Assembly: GCA_018806915.1 (NCBI GenBank)
Contig: JAGKQI010000105.1
Coordinates: 3,534,001-3,598,000 of the forward strand
Length of the DNA: 64,000 bases
Direction of reading: 5' to 3'
Source of the DNA: Phytophthora colocasiae
Taxonomy: Eukaryota; Oomycota; Peronosporomycetes; Peronosporales; Peronosporaceae
Made by a program: the position numbers and the translations under genes. This document shows positions 21,349-32,323 of this stretch, piece by piece (positions within the stretch are counted from its first letter, which is position 1; each line of letters begins with the position of its first letter). The notes below the pieces were generated by a model that saw only the letters and a program-made list of their open reading frames with translations, had not been told where the DNA came from and made no database searches.

Positions 21349-24139
21349 ATGAAGCTTTCGTCAGAAGAAGAACGTAGTGAAGATGCTGGTTGCCCTACGC
21401 TTGGAGATCTCCCACCATTGGATCTCAACTCTCTTAGTGGCCAATTGCAGCTCCCTCTACTACCCAACACTGCTCGTGAATGGAAATCTGAAAACAATGT
21501 ACCAGATACTGGAGGTAGCCAAACGACACGAATTCGATTCGCTCCACCATTACGGTCGAAGCAAAAGATAAAGTATAGCGAGCGTCCTGTACCTGTAGGG
21601 ACTCGTGCTATTGTTTGTGAATCTCTAGCTGATCTACATGAAAAACGGTTAAATACAGCCAATTGCCTTGTGACATTGGACGCCTGGCAGAAAAATATGG
21701 ACGCTGGAGCACTCAAAAACCTCCTTCTCGATGTCCAGGAAGTTCTCCATGATGCAATTTATGAGCCACAAGTAGCAGATAATTCGACTTCGCCAGCAGA
21801 CGAAGGTGAAAAATGCGAGTACTTCTCATTAGTTGCCGAGATGCAGGGAAAACTCAAACTTCAGCAACACGAACGGAAACGTCTGACTACGAAACTAGCA
21901 ATGGAAAACACTATAGAGCAAGATTTAACTACACAGCTACAACTTCTCGAACGGGAACTAGCTCAGCTACACATGCGGCATGCTCACAACCGCTCTGAAA
22001 TTGAAGGAGAACGGAAGGCTGTTCAGATTCTTGAAAGGGACTACGCCTCACTCACAGACCAAGAGCAGGAGTTACTACGAGATTGTGAGGTGTTGGAGCT
22101 GCAATTGGACAATCAACGAGCCCAACTCAAGGAGATCCGAAGCCAACAGCTCTACTTAGATTTTGTTTCGAGTGCACCACTGAAGCGCCACATGGAAGAG
22201 AAAAAATGGCAAGAACAACACGCATCTGTGGCCTTGCAAGTGCAGAACGCTGATGCAGAGAATCGATCCATCGAAGAAGCGATACGAAAGCTAGAGGAAG
22301 AGGCTGCCAGTCTTGAAGAGCAGTACACACGTGATATGCAATCGAAGCAACAATCTGAGACTGCTCTAAGCGAGATTCAAGCAAATTTCGAGCAGTTCCA
22401 AGAAGCCTTTGAGAGAACTCGAGTTTGTTACACTCCCAGACCTGATTGGGATCGAATTGTGGATGCAACACCAGAGCTTTCGGTACAGAAGCATCAATGG
22501 GAAGTGGTGGACAGCGGAAATTCTCGTGATGTGTCAGCCACATACAGTGGAGATAAAGGAGGAGTGCTGGAACGCCTCGATAGCACTAATAATGTGGCAG
22601 TGAGAGGTGATGAGCGATCCCAAAACACAGGTCGGACAAAGACGTTGGTGAAGGAAATGTTGCATTGGATTGAGCGTCTTCAGAAACATTGTGGTGTCAA
22701 TCTACACTTGAGTCGGGTATGTGCATTAGCATATTGTTTTCTTGATTTTAACCTCTTTTTAACCCTTAACTACTACTCACTAGATTTGGCACGACGTTGA
22801 AGAAGCTCGTGTGGAGCTTAATATCCTACATCATCAACTTGATCGTGCTGTTCGGAAGACGTCCGTACTCCCAATTGTTCTTCCGAATATATCGGGTGTG
22901 ATCACAATTGCAGCCGCAACTTCATCATCGTCTGGGACCCCATCTAAGAGAAGACAAGACTACATCATGGCTCTGGGGATGCATGAGGCTGTCCCGTTGT
23001 TCTTGCGACACCGTGGAAAACTCAAACGTAGAACTCTCAAGAAGATTGATGTTGAGAAAGTAGTGCGAAAGGTGTGGGTGGAAAAACGGAAACGGGAACA
23101 GCGTAACCCACTGGGACGATTCCCACTCGAACAAGTACTGTACGAGAAGCTGCATCGCAAGTACGGGTTTCAGCCGTTGATTGCCGAATGGGGATACAAT
23201 TTACTACTGGCACTGCAAACGTTCAGCTGGGACTCGGAGATTGAAATGTTTCTATTGTGTTTGACTGGAGCCGTCTCTGATCTCGTGTACGTGGATCAAG
23301 AACAGATGATTCAGGGCTGCCAGCACCTCCTACTGCGCCTATGTGAGCTTTATAATGTTGAAAGCTTTGTGACTGAGCGACGGGTACTGCTAAAAGATGC
23401 TCTGGTCGCCTTGAGAACGTTTTTCCCTTTGAAAACGTCTGCACAATTGCAAGCCATCGAACAGTCCATCATTCGAGATATGCACAAGATGAAGCGGGGC
23501 GGTAACGACTCCATTCTGTACATTGATGACATTCTCCCACTGGATGTGAAATATCCGTTGGGTTTTTTCGTGAAAACAATTCGTACGCAGCACTTCAAGG
23601 AGATCCAAGATTACTATGCGCTACTATTGAGGTACGAATTGTGGTTGTGGCTTTCAGTTTTTTTTATTTCTTGACATTCTTTTATGTCGTAAAGTGAACT
23701 GGAGCAACGAGATACTGAACAACGAGGGGTTCTACCTCTTTCAGCAGTTCGTGATGTAAGGAAACAGGTCAAAATGTTGAGTAGTTTGAGAACTAAAAGG
23801 GACTTCTGTTTGTTAGGCAATTATGGCGATCGACCCATTAGCAGACGTCAATGATGTACAAAGTCTCGTAATGAAGGCATTGCGTATAAAGACTCGATTG
23901 CAACCGCATCTGAGAGAGCCTGTTATCTACAAAGCTGTATTGAGGGTAAGAACTCACTGCACCGTTCATTTCTTCGTCTCTAATTATTTCCAAATGCTTA
24001 GAAAATGAACGCAACATGTTTGATGAAATTCGCCTTGAACTTCGACCAACATGCAGAAGTCAACTGGCGGCGTCGACCAGGTGTAGTGTACGTCGATAAC
24101 AATATACTAGGCGATGTACCTACAGAAAAGAGAAAGTAG
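21349..24139 (+). CDS. coiled-coil protein of unknown function, five exons
   Basis: Predicted 847 aa from the ATG at 21349 (upstream in-frame triplets are TTG). Exons 21349-22716, 22784-23631, 23695-23755, 23817-23945 and 24002-24139; the introns of 67, 63, 61 and 56 bp have GT-AG ends and the exon total is divisible by three. Residues about 150-350 are a long charged coiled coil rich in Gln, Glu and Leu. The second half is globular, with basic stretches (GKLKRRTLKK, KRKREQRNP) and a helical region ending DYYALLL. I do not recognise the family. Its position between a large repeat protein and importin alpha on one strand, with gaps of 77 and 85 bp, reflects compact gene spacing rather than shared function. 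Confidence 0.75.
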
Positions 24140-24224
24140 GAACGGATTAAATATTTTTTTTAAAAAGAAAGATATTATTAATATCTTTCCAAGACGTGTC
24201 ATAAAATTTAATCTATATCCGAAT

Positions 24225-26022
24225 ATGCCGCCCCGTACGCCTCGCAGCTCGCTCAAGAAGCACGACGCCGCCGCCGAGTCGCGTGCGCTTAAGGCGCGAC
24301 GTCAGCGCACAACAGCGCAAGTGCGGAAGGACAAGCGACGCGCTGCAGTGCAGACGAAGCGTCGGCGCCTCATGTCGGCGGATCAGCCGCCGCTTACGGG
24401 CCGTAGCATCGCCGAACTGGTCAAAGTTTTGGCGGACACGAGCAACGCATCAGCTGCCAAGAGCCAGGCACGTTTCGATACGCTAAAGGAGATCCGTGTG
24501 TTGCTGGCGACGCACGAGAACGACTACGAGCAGGTGGAGCAGATCATCGAGTCTGGGGTGCGTCCATGTCCGATGTTAATTGTCCCATTGCATTGAATTG
24601 CTGGCATGTTGGTTATTTATGTTTTTTTTTTTTCTTATTTGTGGCTTTGATTTGTGACAGATTGTACCGGTCATGGTGTCACTGCTCAATTCAGCTTCAC
24701 CTCTGGCTAGTGCCACCCGTACAGGTGGTGAAGTATACCGAGAGATCTTGTGGTGCTTGACGAATATTGCTAGTGGCCAATACGAGCACACGAAACTGGT
24801 TCTGCCTGCCGTTCCCCGCCTTCTGCAGTTTCTGGAGGGATCCAACCACTCTTTGGCCGAGCATTCTGCCTGGGTGCTGGGTAACATTGCAGCTGATTGC
24901 GAGGAGTTCCGCCAGCAGCTCATTGCTAATGGAGCGGTGTTGCCGTTGGTTAAGCTGCTGAGCAACCCCGGTGAGAAGGAGCTGGCCAAGACTAGCGCGT
25001 GGGCGCTGTCTAATCTGGCTCGAGGATTTGAGACTCCAGCCAAGCCTTTTGTGGATGCGGGCATCATTCCAGTCCTGGTAAAAGGTCTGTCTCAACCACC
25101 TTCACCTGCTACATTCAGTGAGGACATTGTGGTAGAAGTTGCCTGGTTGCTGAGTTTTCTGACAGCGCGTGAAGAAGCGTATTTGAAGCTGATGCTGGAG
25201 AACGGATTGGTAGATCTGTTGATGCCGTACTTCTCAACGAACAACGAGCTGCTGCTGACCCCGATTTTGCGCGTCTTCGGTAACATTTGCTGTGGATCAC
25301 CCGATCACCACACGGACGAGTGGCAAATGCCGTACGTTCGTCGGCTACTCAGTACGGACTCTGTTGTCCTACCAAAGCTCTATGAATTTCTGCAACCTCA
25401 GCAGGCTGGGACACAGCAGAAGTCTCTAGCTGCTGAAGCAGCATGGGTCGTTTCAAACCTGGCTGCGACGGAAGCTGCTGTGGTGGAGTTGCTGATGCAG
25501 GCCCAGTTGCTCCCACTGTTAGGTCAGCAATTTAAGGACGGTAGTTACGAAGTGCGGCGCGAGGTGGCTTTTGCGCTGACTAATATCGGCCTAACAAGCG
25601 CAGCACACATGGGGAAGGTACTGGAGTTGGACGTCATCAAAGGTTTCTTGCACCTCCTGACAGTCGCAGATGTCGCTATTGTCGGTAACTCGTTGCGATT
25701 CATCGAGAACGTGTTGCGCGTTGCTCCTCGAGGAGTTTCTCTGGTCGAAGTGAACGAGGGTATTGATGCACTGGAGACCGTTCAGTTCGAGTGCGGCGAA
25801 GAGCACTTGTCCAAGTGGGCGGCCGCGCTAGTGAACGAATTCTACGGAGAAAACTACGGTATTAACTCGCCGCCTAATGCTGCTGGCGCACCTGTTGGGT
25901 TTGGCTTCTCGTCGGGAGAGCCCGTGCAGATACAGTTAGGACCTCCTCAACATGCAGCAGCTCCAGGTCCTGGTGGCCGAGGTCGTGGCGCTCACATGAC
26001 CACACCTGCATGGAAGAAATAA
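24225..26022 (+). CDS. importin subunit alpha (karyopherin alpha)
   Basis: 564 aa in two exons, 24225-24557 and 24661-26022, with a 103-bp GT-AG intron in phase 0. The N-terminus carries a basic importin-beta-binding segment (KARRQRTTAQVRKDKRRAAV, then KRRR). It is followed by about ten ARM repeats with the conserved W...N pattern of the NLS-binding groove: EILWCLTNIASG, AWVLGNIAAD, AWALSNLARG, and AWVVSNLA further on. The tail is Gly/Pro-rich. The protein carries cargo with classical nuclear localisation signals into the nucleus together with importin beta. The length is close to the family norm of 520-560 aa. It converges with the GH31 gene across 125 bp. No defect is seen. Confidence 0.95.
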
Positions 26023-26147
26023 AGTGCTACTTCAAGTACAAGTTGGAGAGGTCAAAGCACCAACAAAAACGAACGCTCCAACTATTCCTCGAGTAGGTTT
26101 ATCCACCGTTGAGCATTATTTTCTAACAGCATACATGTAGCTGAAAT

Positions 26148-28737
26148 TTAGTCCCACATGATGACAAAGTCCGTGTCAATAGTCTGGTTGGCACTTGAGA
26201 GACTAATCTCCAGGCGTTCTGTGTCAGCATCGTACGTGGAGATCGAGCCGATAGACACTCGAGTAGGCTCTGATACCACTCCGAGCACAAGTACCTTACT
26301 CACCAATTTTGCTGTGAGCATCCGCATACTCATTCTGCAAAACGGTAGACGTGAAGGCACCGGTCGACGCAGTGAACTTGATAATTGTGGCGCTTGGGTT
26401 GCTAATTGTTTCGCCATCGTCCAAGTACAAGTCCCCATTAGCATTTCCGGTGTATGGTAACGCGACGAAGATCGTAAAAGGTGTAAGACGGGCCTCTGAA
26501 GTAGTGAGAGCTTGGTCTTGCATTGCCAAAATCGTCCCACCACGGATGTGCACTGGCATGTCATAAATCGTTACAGGCATCGTCAAGTACGCGCCAGACG
26601 TCAAAACTTGAGAGTAGTCGAAGATATTATACCAGATTCCACGTGGGAAATACCCAGTCACAGTTGTCGCGCCTTGGTGCACAACTGGAGTCACCAGCAA
26701 CGCATTTCCCAGCATAAATTGGTAATTGATGTTGTGTGTGACCGTATCGGCAGGGAATTCCATGAGAAGCGGGCGAGCAATGGGCAAACCGTCCATGTGA
26801 GCGAGATACCCAAGCGTGTAGATGTAAGGCAGCAGTCGGTAGCGTAGCCCAATGAACTTTTGACCCACAACTACCACCTCCGGCCACACGTAAGTCTCCT
26901 GTGCTGGCGAGTCTAAATTGTTGTGGTTTCGAGCGAACGGGTAGAACGATCCTAGAGCTGTCCAACGTGCACACAATTCCATATTGGAGGAGCCCAAAAA
27001 CCCACAAATGTCTGCTCCTACCATTGGCAATCCGAATATTCCAAGTTTGAGGATTGACGGGATCGACCAGCGTAAATCATTCCAAGTAGCAGCGTTATCT
27101 CCAGTCCAGTGGGCAACATGAACGCCACTACCTGGGAACGTTGGTCTCGAGAGTACAAATGATCTCTTGTTCGTCAACTCTTCCTGGACAGCATTGGTCA
27201 CGATGGACTCGGAAATGCCGTACAAATTGTGACTATCATAGTATCGAATGCCCCCATACTGCAACGTACTAGTTGAAATACCTTTCTTGTAGATAGGGTC
27301 GTGAATGCCAGCGTTGTTGATGGCAAATGGTGGATTATCGAAGCTGTTGTCATTGTCGGAACAGTTTAGACAGCAGATAGTCATCGTCGTGCTGTTTCCC
27401 CTCTTTGGACACGTTTCATCGAGCTTGCGTGCGCATGAAGTTCCAGGACAGAAGTTGGCCAGCTCGTTCATGTCGATCCAGAGACCGTCGAAGTTGTAGC
27501 TCTTGTACATGAGCTGAATCTGCTCTCCCCAGTACGACTTGGCATCTGGATGGAAGAAATCCGGGAACACTGTCGGGCCAGGCCACACTTGACCCAGATA
27601 CGGCTTCCCACTCGTATCCTTAATGAAGATATCCATTGACAAACCCTTCGTGTACGCGTAGTCGTTGGTGTCGTCTGGAATCCCAGGGTCAATAATCGGC
27701 ACGAACTTACGGCCGTCGGAATGGATCTCGTCCATGAAGGCAGCCATCTTAGCTTGGGGGAAGTTGATCTCATCCAGTGTGAAGTCGTGGTAGTTCTTCA
27801 TGTAGTCAATGTCCGACCAGATGACGTCCAAAGGCAAGTTGTTGCTCTTGTATTTGCTCACAACCGTCCGAAGCGCATCAATCGAGCCATAGCCCCAACG
27901 ACACTGGTGGAATCCGTATGACCAGTACGGCATCAATTTCGGTCGTCCGATGAGCTTCGTGTACTGTGAAACAACGTTTGCCGGTGTGGGGCCGACAACG
28001 ATGTTGAAGTCAAGTACGCCGCCAATAGTCTGGTACACGAGGTGGCCGCTGTCCATCGTCACGTCCATGCCGTTGCTGTTGAGTAACAACACACCATGGG
28101 CCTGGCCGGCGCTGTTGACTCCAAGGAAGAACGGGTGCGACCCGTACGTGTTGACCTTTGCTGTTGCCGATCCTTGGTCACGAGCCCACAGCGTTTGCTT
28201 GTCGCCGTTAGCCATCTTGAAGTCGTCCCGCGTACTCTCACCAATACCGTAGACACTGAGGTCGCTGCCCAAAGCTGTCGCTACCTGCAAATACTGATCC
28301 TTCACTACGAGAGAGATACCGGATGAGTCGAAGAGCGTGTAGCCGTCAGATTTCCGCACCACCTTGAACGTGAACGGGTTCTGCGTGTAGTTGAACGTGT
28401 ACAGTGGATCTGTCGCCGCCGCGGTCGCTGAACTATCGGACCCCAGGGTTCCAGCGGAGAACAGATTCTTGGGAACCTCCCAACGTTTGTTGTTCTTGTC
28501 CACAATCTTCACACGTACGCTGTCACTCTCGGTCTTGGTCACAGTCACCACTAGCGCCGCCAAATCCGTGCCGTACGAAGTCGGCGTAGAAGCAGTGTTC
28601 ACAGCTAGGTTGATCGTGAGCACCCCTGCCGACTCACTTGCAGACGTCACGGAATATCCTGGGCCATTGATGAAAGGCTGAGCGAGGACCGGGGCCAAGA
28701 TGTACCAGAGCAGAGCAATGTAGTAAGACAACCACAT
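26148..28737 (-). CDS. secreted GH31 alpha-glucosidase, copy 1, frameshifted near the 3' end
   Basis: ATG at 28735-28737; residues 1-20 are a signal peptide. The intact frame runs 813 codons to a stop at 26296. GH31 landmarks are present: nucleophile in WIDMNE (D422) and acid/base in TGDNAATWND (D547), exactly 125 residues apart as in copy 2. The enzyme would release glucose from alpha-glucans outside the cell. Near 26307-26310 a run of four A (coding strand) replaces three in copy 2. The single extra base ends the frame, and the last 50 or so codons continue in another frame to 26148-26150, including LEISLSSANQTID as in copy 2. Coordinates of the two genes differ by 33952 before this base and 33953 after it. 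Loss of the short C-terminal strand region may or may not abolish activity; a base-calling error is possible. No CBM25 domains here. Confidence 0.85.
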
Positions 28738-29025
28738 CGCGGGAATCAGATTCGATTCAAGTTAAGCCCTTCTAAGAGCATCTCCACCGGCAAGTCCTAC
28801 GCAAAGTTCTAACGGGGTTTTCTGTGAGAGCATCTCCAGCGGCAGGTCTTAAGAGCACCTCCAGCGGCAAGTCTTATACGAGGTCTCAACGGCGACCTTT
28901 GGCTAGCATTAAGACCCCAGTTTTAAATAAGACCTGACACGTGGATTTTTTTCCCAGCGGGGAGTCTTAACCAAAAGTCCTATTTCAACCTGTTGCCCGT
29001 TTCGCGAGCGGCCAAGACCAAACGA

Positions 29026-29440
29026 ATGGCATCCTCACCGTGGATGGCAGGGGCACTGGAGGGTGAAGACGACTCAGATGACGAATACTTTCGGTTAATT
29101 ATCTTGCCGACGATACATGGATGCACCAAGCGCAAGCACGGTGGATCAGTGCCGGGAAAGCGCGCGGCCAAGGAGCGACAACGAGCCAAATGGGGGAAAG
29201 AGTTGATGGCAGACTACTTCGGTGAGAATCCGACTTACGATGCACGTACGAAACCATGCTTTTCGGTATAATGGACAGAACTAATCTGCTGCGTTCATGC
29301 AGGTGATTTCCGCCGCAGGTTTAGGATGCGACGCTGCCTCTTCGAGCGAATTGTTGTCGCCTTCGTGGAAGACAGCGAGAGCAACTATTCTACACAACGT
29401 GCGGATGCTACTGGTCCCCAAATTCTTCCTGATAAAAAGT
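29026..29440 (+). pseudogene. PIF/Harbinger transposase N-terminal fragment (element A)
   Basis: ATG at 29026; the first exon encodes an acidic and basic N-terminus ending DYFGENPTYDA. A 57-bp GT-AG intron (29246-29302) joins it to FRRRFRMRRCLFERIVV and the following NY-TQRADATG block. This is the N-terminal part of the Harbinger/ALP1-type DDE transposases common in oomycetes. The frame then degenerates; the DDE catalytic domain is absent. Confidence 0.65.
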
Positions 29441-29506
29441 GACTTGCGCACTACGCTTTTCACTCTCTTCTTAGCTTTTGATTCAGGCCGAGCCAATGAG
29501 CCAGGC

Positions 29507-29991
29507 TCAGCTGACTGCGCTTGTTGATAGTCGTATTCGTTTTCCTAGTCCATTTTGGCTTATCGGCGCAGCTCTTTCAAGCCGCAAGGTACTCAAGGTT
29601 GTTTCGCGCGCTCTTGAAGATCTTCGCCGCGTTTTCAACGTACATCTGCTCATCGAACGCTCTTGGCTCTTTAGCTTCGAAAATCCTCGAACTTTGTCAC
29701 GTCCGGCTGCATCTTCTTCCATCGGCCTACAATGGCTTTTTCCGAGCGCTGATCCACTTCTGGGCCAACATTTTGCACCACTGCTCGTAAACACGCTCAG
29801 AACGTTGCCTTCTTCTGTCCTGCTCTTCGTATTGTCTTCTGAGTTGCCAGCCACGCAGCACAGCTCTCACAGTTTCCAAGTTCAAACTCGCTCCACACCG
29901 AGCTCTTCCCCATGATCCTTCCTGGCGACGATTTCGAGTTATTATCCTTCGTTATAACTCGAGTCTTAATTTGGGACCCGTTAAGTCTCAT
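29507..29991 (-). pseudogene. Harbinger Myb-like partner ORF, degenerate (element A)
   Basis: Two overlapping minus-strand frames (29797-29991 and 29507-29854) together match the Myb-like ORF of element B, including AGQKKATF, LKSQERS and CTLKTRRRS. Frameshifts separate the pieces. In autonomous Harbinger elements this protein works with the transposase in DNA binding and nuclear import. Confidence 0.55.
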
Positions 29992-30212
29992 CGTGAAGAT
30001 TAAAACCTGGGATAGGACTTGCCGCTGGGGGCTTTAAGATTTGGCCGAGTCGATCGCGCTACTTTTAAGATAAAACCGTCTTTAAGACCTGCCGCTGGAG
30101 ATGCTCTAAAGACGGTTTTATCTTAAAAGTAGCGCGATTAAGACTCGGCCAAGTCTTAAAGCCCCCAGCGGCAAGTCCTATCCCAGGTTTTAACTTCACG
30201 AGGTCTTAACGG

Positions 30213-30947
30213 ATGAGACTTGGGTCTCAAATTAAGACTCGAGTTTTAACGAAGGATGGCTTCAAAGTCGAATCGTCGCCAGAAGGATCATGGGGAAGGG
30301 CTCGGTGTGGAGCGAGTTTGAAACTGTGGAGCTGTGTGCTGCGTGGCTGGCAACTTGGTGAAGACCCAATACGAGGAGCAGGACAGAAGAAGGCAACGTT
30401 CATTGAGCGTGTTTACGAGCAGTGGTGCAACAAGGTTGGCTCAGAAGTGGATCAGCGCTCGGAAAAAGCCATTGTAGGCCGATGGAAGAAGATGCAGCCG
30501 GACGTGACAAAGTTCGAGGGGATTTTCCTGAAGCTAAAGAGCCAAGAGCGTTCGGGTTGGAGGAGCAGATGTACGCTGAAAACGCGGCGAAGATCTTTCA
30601 AGAGCGCGCGAAACAACTCCTTTGAGTACCTTGCGGCTTGGAAGGAGCTGCGCGATAAGCCAAAATGGACTAGGAAAACGAATACGACTATCAACAAGCG
30701 CAAGTCAGCTGAGCCTGGCTCATTGGCTCGGCCTGAAGGTCAAAAAGCTGCTAAGAAGAGAGTGAAAAGCGACGCTGGCTTAGCGGACGACGTTCATGCG
30801 CGCTTTGTGGCTGCGTCGGAGAAAAAGGCAGATATATTGGAGCAGCAACTTGCAGCATTTTCCGCTAGCAGCATCTCCAAATCAAATTGTGTCGGTTGTC
30901 GAAGATATTCAGGTCCGAAAATGCGCATGATAGCGCTGCAAAAGTAA
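30213..30947 (+). pseudogene. Harbinger Myb-like/NAM-associated partner ORF (element B)
   Basis: Open for about 244 codons. It has the trihelix-like segment DPIRGAGQKKATFIERVYEQ, then GRWKKMQPDVTKFEG, and NNSFEYLAAWKELRDKPKW, typical of the second ORF of oomycete Harbinger elements. Overlapping frames (30422-30625) carry NAAKIFQERAKQ, so at least two small frame changes have occurred. The 3' end runs into the truncated transposase gene coming from the other strand, at the deletion junction near 30870. Confidence 0.6.
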
Positions 30948-31470
30948 CGCATAGTTTCCATTACCGTAGATTCGCCGATGCGTATTAATTCGTCGAGTTG
31001 ATTGGCGCATGCACCGTACGCAAGCATGCGTAGTGCGCAAGTCACTTTTTGCTCAGGAAGAAAGCCTAGGAGACCAGTAGCATCCGCACGTTGTGTGAAA
31101 TAGTTGCTCTCGCTGTCTTCCACGAGAGCGACAACAATTCGCTCGAAGAGGCAGCGTCGCATCCTAAACCTGCGGCGGAAATCACCTGCATGAACGCAGC
31201 AGATTAGTTCTGTCCATTATACCGAAAAAGCATGGTTTCGTACGTGCATCGTAAGTCGGATTCTCACCGAAGTAGTCTGCCATCAACTCTTCCCCCATTT
31301 GGCTCGTTGTCGCTCCTTGGCCGCGCGCTGTCCCGGCACTGATCCACCGTGCTTGCGCTTGGTGCATCCATGTATCGTCGGCAAGATAATTAACCGAAAG
31401 TATTCGTCATCTGAGTCGTCTTCACCCTCCAGTGCCCCTGCCATCCACGGTGAGGATGCCATTCGTTTGG
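30794..31470 (-). pseudogene. PIF/Harbinger transposase N-terminal fragment (element B)
   Basis: Same N-terminus as in element A (MASSPWMAGALEGEDDSDDE) and an intron at the same place. It then reads further: FLPEQKVTCALRMLAYGACA, DELIRIGESTVMETM, then IFGPEYLRQPT. These are the helical N-terminal domain motifs of Harbinger transposases. The catalytic DDE domain is missing; the sequence stops at the junction with the Myb-like ORF. Confidence 0.65.
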
Positions 31471-31759
31471 TCTTGGCCGCTCGCGAAACGGGCAACAGGT
31501 TGAAATAGGACTTTTGGTTAAGACTCCCCGCTGGGAAAAAAATCCACGTGTCAGGTCTTATTTAAAACTGGGGTCTTAATGCTAGCCAAAGGTCGCCGTT
31601 GAGACCTCGTATAAGACTTGCCGCTGGAGGTGCTCTGAAGCTTACAATAAAACTCCACATTGCTTCCGATTCTGCAGCGGCAAGTTTTATCGGGTCATAT
31701 CGCCCAATCAGGACCGCCATTCCAGAAGATTCCCGAGAGACGAATGGACGGGTTACCAT

Positions 31760-32050
31760 GGGCGAATAGCACCTCTCCTCAAGAACATCACGACTCGGCT
31801 GATGTCCGACTACTTTGGCGACAACCCGACGTACGACGAACGTAAGGAATGCTTGGTGCCATTATCGTGGATGAAATTGCTAACTATGTTTTTGCAGGCG
31901 AATTCAGGAGGCGCTTTCGCATGTGGCGCTGCCTGTTCGAGACGATCGTTGCAGCACTTGTCGACGATAAGCAGAATAATTATTTTGTCCAGAGGCCGGA
32001 TCTACTGGTCTGCTTGGCTTTCTTCAGGGCTTTCTTCAGGTATTAAGATA
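31760..32050 (+). pseudogene. third Harbinger transposase fragment (element C)
   Basis: Reads MSDYFGDNPTYDER, then a GT-AG intron of about 56 bp ending TTTTTGCAG, then EFRRRFRMWRCLFETIVAAL and NNYFVQRPD. It is clearly related to, but more diverged than, the fragments in A and B. It decays after about 32040 and is followed by the piggyBac element. Confidence 0.6.
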
Positions 32051-32323
32051 AGACCTGTGGACCACCCGATAGAACCTGTTGAAGTTAACCCTTTCACTAC
32101 CGGCAGTCTTAGAGATACCCAGCGGTCCTCTAACTCGATTACAAGACGCCTCCGATTGGCTCAAAATGGGGCGTTGAGGGTAGGTTCATGAGCTCACTAA
32201 GGCTTAGAGGAACTCAGAGGACCTCTAACAGCCCATCCCATCCATCCCGCTGTGTGATCAGAGGTTCGTAAGTTCAGTTGTACACTCATTTTTCCCTACT
32301 TATTGTCAATTTCTGCAGAAGGA

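Larger units (their letters stand above)
28853..30106 (+). mobile_element. Harbinger-like element A, innermost
   Basis: 1254 bp with inverted termini: GAGCACCTCCAGCGGCA on the left, and the right end reads TGCCGCTGGAGATGCTC. TAA on both sides (28850-28852 and 30107-30109) is the 3-bp duplication typical of PIF/Harbinger. It is in the opposite orientation to B, so the A and B sequences form a near-palindrome of about 1.3 kb arms meeting near 30107. Both encoded proteins are truncated, so the element is non-autonomous. Confidence 0.8.
28828..31635 (-). mobile_element. Harbinger-like element B, split by element A
   Basis: The left terminus GAGCATCTCCAGCGGCA begins at 28828 and the right terminus, its inverse, ends at 31635. 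TGA stands on both sides (28825-28827 and 31636-31638), a 3-bp target duplication as made by PIF/Harbinger elements. Element A sits 22 bp inside the left terminus. When A and one TAA are ignored, the remaining sequence across 28852/30110 matches the inverse of the right end of A base for base, which confirms the nesting. B carries a Myb-like ORF (plus strand) converging on a truncated transposase ORF (minus strand). Confidence 0.75.
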
